The translations under genes and the position numbers were made by a program. Under the pieces are notes generated by a model that saw only the letters and a program-made list of their open reading frames with translations, made no database searches and had not been told where the DNA came from. This document shows, piece by piece, positions 14,716 through 18,403 of a DNA stretch of 18,403 nucleotides (the first letter of the stretch is position 1; the number at the start of each line of letters is the position of its first letter). This stretch comes from Bremia lactucae (lineage: Eukaryota; Oomycota; Peronosporomycetes; Peronosporales; Peronosporaceae). The stretch lies in contig NC_090618.1 of NCBI RefSeq assembly GCF_004359215.1, positions 507,168-525,570 on the forward strand. Reading direction: 5' to 3'.

Positions 14716-15390
14716 ATGTATGAGTGTCACGATACACCAACGAGTGGGCATCGTGGATGTGAGAAGACTTATCTCACAGTAAGTTGCGACTTTTGCTGGC
14801 CCCGCCAGAAGCAGTTCGTGCGCAAGTACATTCGTGCTTGCGAGGAATGTCAACGGGTGAAGCCTAGCCCTTCATCCCGTGCACCTCTTCAACCTCTCCT
14901 ACTTCCGGCAAAATGGTGGCAGTCCGTATCTATGGACTTCGTCTTCGGATTTCCCGAAGACGATCACAAAAACAATGGAATCCTTGTTTTCTAGACAAAT
15001 TCAGCAAGATGGTACATCTTGCTGCAGCACCAGAATCGATCACGGCTCCGAACTGTGCCCGTGTATTTATCGACACGGTATTCAAACTCCACGGGATACC
15101 CCGTGAACTAGTCTCGGATAGAGATCCACGGTTTACGGCGGAGTTTTGGCAATCCGTGCTTTGATCTCTCGGAACACGGCTGACTATGTCAACTTCTGAT
15201 CGTCCGGATACAGATGGTCAGATGGAACGCGTCAATCGCGTCCTCGAAGAGATACATCGAGGTTACGTCCAATCGTATCCGAATTGGAGCGAATTCTTAC
15301 CGATGGTCGAATTCGCCATCAATAATTCGGTGCATGCGTCTACAGCGCATACCCACCCAATTGTAGGGATCTTCTAATTTAAGGCGGGAC
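14716..15390 (+). pseudogene. Integrase of the second gypsy element: zinc domain and catalytic core
   Basis: The frame 14716-14994 opens with YECHDTPTSGHRGCEKTYL and then VRKYIRACEECQRVKP. Its two histidines and two cysteines form the H2C2 zinc domain. WWQSVSMDFVFGFPED gives the first catalytic aspartate. After a frameshift near 14990, DKFSKMVHLAAAPESIT leads to HGIPRELVSDRDPRFTAEFW, with the second aspartate in SDRD (about 15115-15125). A stop at 15163 follows, then SDRPDTDGQMERVNRVLEE with the catalytic glutamate, and LPMVEFAINNSVHASTAHTH. The whole D,D-35-E set is present but split over three frames. Confidence 0.9.
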
Positions 15391-15566
15391 TCGCACGAGC
15401 AAAACCATTTCTGGCTCATGCTCATCACGCGTCGAAATTACAAAAGACGCGAATGATGTCGATGTCGAAGCAATCGACATCGAAGATGAGAAAACTCTCA
15501 TGGAAGTGCACACAAAGCGCACTTGTGGATGAGTGATTAGCCATCACACGTTAAGTCCGTGACGCA
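15391..15566 (+). pseudogene. Integrase spacer, second gypsy element
   Basis: This is broken sequence between the catalytic core and the C-terminal module. It includes a frame with IEDEKTLMEVHTKRT. A tight hairpin-like CATCGA/TCGATG symmetry at about 15460-15485 comes from a repeated 'gatgtcgatgtcgaagcaatcgacatcgaagatgag' type stretch. No stop-free frame crosses it. Confidence 0.5.
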
Positions 15567-15839
15567 ATGGCAAGCGCAAAGGACAAGCAAAAAGAATATG
15601 CGGATCGAAATGGTGGCAAAAACAATGAACGCTTTAGAGTGGGTGAAAAAGTACTATTAAGTTTTGCTACCCTACCTAAAAATGCAATTTCTGTACTACC
15701 TGGAGGTACTACGAAGTTGTTACCGCGTTTCATTGGGTCCTTTACGGTGGTAGAAGAGGTTGGAGACCTAAATTATAGGCTCACCCTTCCCCCGTATATG
15801 AAGACGCACCCCGTATTGTACGTGGGTCGTTAGAAGCGG
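15567..15839 (+). pseudogene. Integrase C-terminal (GPY/F-like) module, second gypsy element
   Basis: This is an 88-codon open frame. ASAKDKQKEYADRNGGKN is the usual helix before the module, FRVGEKVLLSFATLP the beta-strand start, TTKLLPRFIGSFTVVEEVGD the GPY/F position (here IGSF), and LNYRLTLPPYMKTHPVLYVG the end. It stops at 15833, and KRYVDPK follows after the stop. No chromodomain is detected downstream. The ATG at 15567 is internal to the ancestral polyprotein. Confidence 0.85.
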
Positions 15840-15911
15840 TATGTAGACCCAAAATGAGGTAGTCACATCTTTGCAAAGAGGCGAATATCCGATGTTGTTG
15901 TCCATAATTGA

Positions 15912-16140
15912 TCTTCCTCGTGATGACAAGTGTTGTTCTTTCAAATCGTCCTCGTGCAGACACCTTTAATTGCTGCGCTATGCCTTTTTGTACCACTTGC
16001 CATCGCTCATTCAAAACCTTTATTCAACTTTTTAGTCTAGCACTATGGCTCTGACCTACGCAATGCAAATTTGCGGCTGCTGACTTCTGATATGAGAGCG
16101 GCATGAACGTAATTGATATTGCGTACGACCAGAAATAGTA
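15912..16140 (-). repeat. Tandem duplicate, unit A (about 298-bp spacing)
   Basis: It is homologous to 16210-16440: shared GATGACAAG, CCTCGTGCAGACACCTTT, TTGCTGCGC.ATGCCTTTT, CATCGCTCATTCAAA and GAGAGCGGCATGAA. On the minus strand it contains frames with LNERWQVVQKGIAQQLKVSA. I cannot name a protein or element family. Confidence 0.75.
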
Positions 16141-16209
16141 GTCGCACCGGAAAACAAGATGGGGGTGATTATCAGATGGCCAATATCTGATTGAGGTGTG
16201 CCTATTAAA

Positions 16210-16440
16210 CTTCCTTTTGGATGACAAGTAGATTCGTTTAATTTGTCCTCGTGCAGACACCTTTTATTGCTGCGCAATGCCTTTTCATACCGCTTCGCAT
16301 CGCTCATTCAAAGCCATGTTCAAACTTTTTGATCTTAGAGTCATAGTTCTGACCTACAATATACCATTTTGCGCATACCGACTCGGGAAATGAGAGCGGC
16401 ATGAAAGCTTCTAAATGATGGTGTATGACCAGTTTTTGTT
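16210..16440 (-). repeat. Tandem duplicate, unit B
   Basis: It is the second copy, 297 to 298 bp from unit A. The minus-strand frame corresponds to unit A (LNERCEAV, stop, KGIAQQ, stop, KVSARGQ) and an 83-codon frame (16307-16056) starts MSDAKRYEKALRSNKRCLHE and spans the junction of the two units. The duplication lies between the second gypsy fragment and the second copia fragment and belongs clearly to neither. Confidence 0.75.
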
Positions 16441-16690
16441 TAAATATCTTATCTAGTTGAAATTGCTGGCATACGCTTGGACCAGCTGATTTGAGTGGCA
16501 CTTTTGCGTCCTTTATTATGCCAGTACTGATCATACAGCGTAACAGTAGTCGAAGCACGATCCATCCGCGCGTGTAGACTCTCATTGTGTGCTGCTGGTG
16601 CCATATCTGCTGGAAATTACGGTGTGCGTAGCCAGTATAGTCCATTTGCAAGGTCAGCAGCTGGCATCACTTGCTTTGAGCCTTTGCATG
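16441..16690 (-). pseudogene. GAG-pre-integrase segment, second copia element
   Basis: In alternating frames: [19 protein letters not shown], then LRCMISTGIIKDAKVPLKSA and GPSVCQQFQLDKIFKQK (in the frame 16651-16304). The 'HAR-G-H' start and the cysteine followed by Q..K are the hallmarks of the segment that precedes copia integrase; the second zinc cysteine is not preserved in this frame. The similarity stops near 16440, where the tandem duplicate begins. Confidence 0.65.
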
Positions 16691-16739
16691 CAATGTGCGT
16701 ACTTGCACCATCAAACACGACTTGAAACTTGCCACTTTT

Positions 16740-17100
16740 GTTGATTGCGGTACTGATAGTAGATTCATGTTCATCTTCTACACATCACACATCATTGATC
16801 TCAATGTTGTGCTCGCTACCGTCGGACAAAGTGATCTGCTGGAGAATATTTCCAACACCCTTAATTTCAGCTTTGTTGTCATCAGCCACCGACAGCAGAC
16901 CTTCACTAGCCAATTTTTCGTTATTGTTGTAGCTGTGGTGCGTAGCTGCACTGTAAACAGCCACATTTCTTTTGTGGCGGTTGACAGTGCAGCTACGCAC
17001 CACTTTCTGCTGTATTCTTATTTGTAAGAAGTCGATGTTCCACCGAAACAGAAACACTATATGATCGAAGTCGTCCTCGTAGATGCTGTTCCGCAATTAC
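16740..17100 (-). pseudogene. Aspartic protease, second copia element
   Basis: The 103-codon frame from 17096 contains VAVYSAATHHSYNNNEKLAS. This is the retropepsin active site 'V-DSGATHH' with aspartate replaced by tyrosine and glycine by alanine. LSVADDNKAEIKGVGNI and LSDGSEHNIEINDV follow, the standard copia continuation. NMNLLSVPQ, beyond a stop, is the end of the domain. The active site lies inside a large palindrome (16935-17003), which changes the residues just before it (VVRSCTVNRHKRN). The enzyme cannot be active. Confidence 0.8.
16935..17003. repeat. 69-bp near-perfect palindrome
   Basis: The outer 20 bases, GTGGTGCGTAGCTGCACTGT (16935-16954), are the exact reverse complement of 16984-17003. 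The pairing continues inward to 31-bp arms with two mismatches and a 7-base loop (TTTCTTT). Both strands therefore carry the same peptide-like reading (VVRSCTVN, then VAV.SAATHH). It looks like an inverted duplication of the protease active-site segment. Confidence 0.9.
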
Positions 17101-17300
17101 GCATTGTTTGCTCCACGTTTACAAGAACTACGCCGTGTCGAGAACATTGGTTTCAGCTGGTCAGCAGCTTTCTGCCGTATGCCCTAATTTTCTACAGTAA
17201 AAGCACTGGCAAGGTTTACGCTCAGCTCTGAAAGCCTTGGCCGATACTTCAGATTTAACTTCGCCATTTTCTCGTCTGCTCTTTAAAAACGCTCGTTCGT
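17101..17300 (-). pseudogene. Gag zinc knuckle, second copia element
   Basis: The minus-strand frame reads AERKPCQCFYCRKLGHTAES and ends in C. The CX2CX4HX4C knuckle CFYCRKLGHTAESC is complete at 17205-17164. It is preceded by a basic stretch (AFLKSRRENGEV) typical of the gag C-terminus. A stop follows at once. Confidence 0.85.
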
Positions 17301-17695
17301 AAGCACTCTCACGACATCTCTACCGCAGTCCCGCGCTGTTTATCTCCATATTTATGCGACATCTTTCCAGCTCTTTGGAGGGCTGCGCAACAAGCAGATC
17401 ACCACTTCCTCGTCCTTTAACTTAGCGCCAGTGCTGCTCGAGCATAGCGATGATGTTCAGAGTGTCATGGCAATGATGCATCACATTGCCGCCTTCCGCC
17501 ATCTTCATAATGAACAGCTGTCGCTTCAGTAGATGCGACGAACCTTATGCGACCCACTATAAAGCGGCTTCAAGCGCGCCCACGCAACACAGGCTTCCCC
17601 GCAGTCGTCAATTACATGATGATAGTCCGCAACCATGTAGAGCAGGATCAGACCGAAGACGAATTTGTTTTTTTTAGCTTGCCTTTATGTAGTCT
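17301..17695 (-). pseudogene. Gag (UBN2-type), second copia element
   Basis: Across several frames: [79 protein letters not shown] and SKELERCRINMEINSAGLR. These follow the order of the copia gag core ('W..L...Y', 'L..LKM.EG.S...H', 'L...LP..WE'). The first 60 to 100 residues and the 5' LTR are not seen beyond about 17700. Several stops and at least three frame changes are present. Confidence 0.72.
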
Positions 17696-17891
17696 TCCCT
17701 AGCTCGGAGCCAAAGAAGATCTATGCTTGTGGAGTATTGACTTGTGGCCGAGACTGTAAAACCAAAAGTGAGCATATTTATTCCTTTAAACTTATATTTA
17801 AATTTTAAATTTTTATCGGTATCAGCGATTTATTCAGCTTTTCTGCCTTTATTGGGAGCATTTTTTCGAAAATAGAATCTTTACCTTATTA

Positions 17892-18026
17892 GGTTAAAAT
17901 ATCTTATAAGTCTTAATCATACGTACAAACTGATGCAAAACATGATCTTTGCTATCAAACATTCATTTTGTATCAATTCTTATATTTCTCGGTATTCTTA
18001 ATGTAATATTATGACTAAACTCAAAT
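17892..18026 (+). repeat. AT-rich direct repeat, copy 1
   Basis: It shares AATATCTTATAAGTCT, ACGTACAAACTGATGCAAAA, TTTTGTATCAATTCTT and TTATGACTAAA with 18263-18403, at a constant offset of 371 bp. Confidence 0.8.
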
Positions 18027-18262
18027 TTATAATCAATTTTTTATTTTCATTATAATATTTCAAACATACTTCTAATTAATTATATTTGAAAGCCCTAAAA
18101 CATCTTTTCTTATGTTTACATCCTTGAAATTATTTTTATTTGGTTTCATTAATATTAATACTTAAAGTTGCACTCAAAATCATTTGCCGTTTGTTTATCC
18201 GCTATATAATTGGAATAGCGTTTTCGCTTTTTTTGGCAATATTTCTTTGTATTATAATATAA

Positions 18263-18403
18263 GGCTCAAATATCTTATAAGTCTCAATAATACGTACAAA
18301 CTGATGCAAAATATGATTTATGCTGCTGAGATTAAACATTTTGTATCAATTCTTGTGTTTTTCTGAACTTTTACTGTAGTTATGACTAAAACCAATTTTA
18401 AAA
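18263..18403 (+). repeat. AT-rich direct repeat, copy 2 (runs to window end)
   Basis: It is the second copy at +371 bp, cut by the end of the window. Weaker similarity also precedes both copies (TTTTTCG...TTT..GAAT), so the unit may be a 371-bp satellite monomer. Confidence 0.75.

Larger units (their letters stand above)
14117..15839 (+). mobile_element. Second Ty3/gypsy element, truncated on both sides
   Basis: It enters from the gap in the RNase H domain and ends after the GPY/F-like tail of integrase. No LTR or chromodomain is seen at its right end. Its integrase tail differs from the first gypsy element (LPPYMKTHPVLYVGR against NPNLNVDVLSKYEP), so it is a different family. Confidence 0.82.
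16441..17695 (-). mobile_element. Second Ty1/copia element, 5'-part fragment
   Basis: Reading from 17695 downward: gag (UBN2-like), zinc knuckle, protease, GAG-pre-integrase. The integrase core, reverse transcriptase and RNase H are missing, and no LTR is seen at either end. Gag and protease wording differs from the first copia element, so this is a separate family. Confidence 0.78.
17701..18403. other. AT-rich DNA with a direct repeat, no gene
   Basis: From about 17770 the sequence is very AT-rich. Frames are short and of low complexity, including a 60-codon plus-strand frame at 18184-18366 rich in Phe, Tyr, Ile and Leu, which I regard as chance. The only structure seen is the direct repeat listed separately. 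Confidence 0.6.

Noticed and set aside
16695..17027. A 110-codon plus-strand frame
   Set aside because: It is antisense to the copia protease. Its apparent repeat of the SAATHH motif comes from the palindrome.

Overview
This window looks like gene-poor, retrotransposon-packed eukaryotic DNA. I infer an oomycete (Phytophthora or downy-mildew type genome) from the style of the elements: a chromodomain Ty3/gypsy element, a Ty1/copia element primed by the anticodon half of initiator tRNA-Met, and many mutually broken copies. Nothing prokaryotic is visible: no operons, no Shine-Dalgarno spacing, no tRNA or rRNA gene. I find no intact gene. Every recognisable coding region is a retroelement relic with stops and frameshifts.

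Layout. Positions 1-1554 are AT-rich, with a few small palindromes. Positions 1555-7075 form one composite Ty3/gypsy element, read on the minus strand, between two related LTRs (1555-1787 and 6828-7075). A primer-site candidate and a 19-bp tandem array lie inside the right LTR. The gag N-terminus (6395-6083) and the integrase, GPY/F and chromodomain part (3185-1756) are on the minus strand. The gag core, protease, reverse transcriptase and RNase H part (3190-6075) is on the plus strand. The pieces complement each other without overlap, as expected if the middle 2.9 kb of a single element was inverted.

Positions 7076-8408 hold a decayed reading frame of unknown identity (7431-7893) and the first units of a 172-bp repeat family (called R1 here). 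Positions 8409-12955 are a Ty1/copia element on the plus strand with 5' LTR, primer binding site, gag, protease, a shortened integrase, reverse transcriptase, RNase H, polypurine tract and 3' LTR. It is flanked by the 5-bp duplication CATAC and sits inside an R1 unit, which resumes at 12956. The 5' LTR carries about 0.4 kb of closely spaced hairpins that the 3' LTR lacks.

Positions 12956-13226 hold further R1 units, the last inverted. Positions 13280-13774 (minus) hold a second decayed reading frame that I cannot identify. A 100-base assembly gap (14017-14116) cuts into a second, different gypsy element (RNase H, integrase, GPY/F-like tail, plus strand, 14117-15839). Next comes a tandem pair of about 298-bp units (15912-16440). 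A 5'-part fragment of a second copia family lies on the minus strand (17695-16441: gag, zinc knuckle, protease, GAG-pre-integrase) and contains a 69-bp near-perfect palindrome at the protease active site. The window ends in very AT-rich DNA with a 371-bp-spaced direct repeat.

The genes do not form a host pathway. The window records insertion, inversion, truncation and decay of at least four LTR retrotransposons. The points most worth following are the inverted gypsy core, the hairpin-rich copia LTR, the R1 family with protein-like character, and the two unidentified decayed reading frames.
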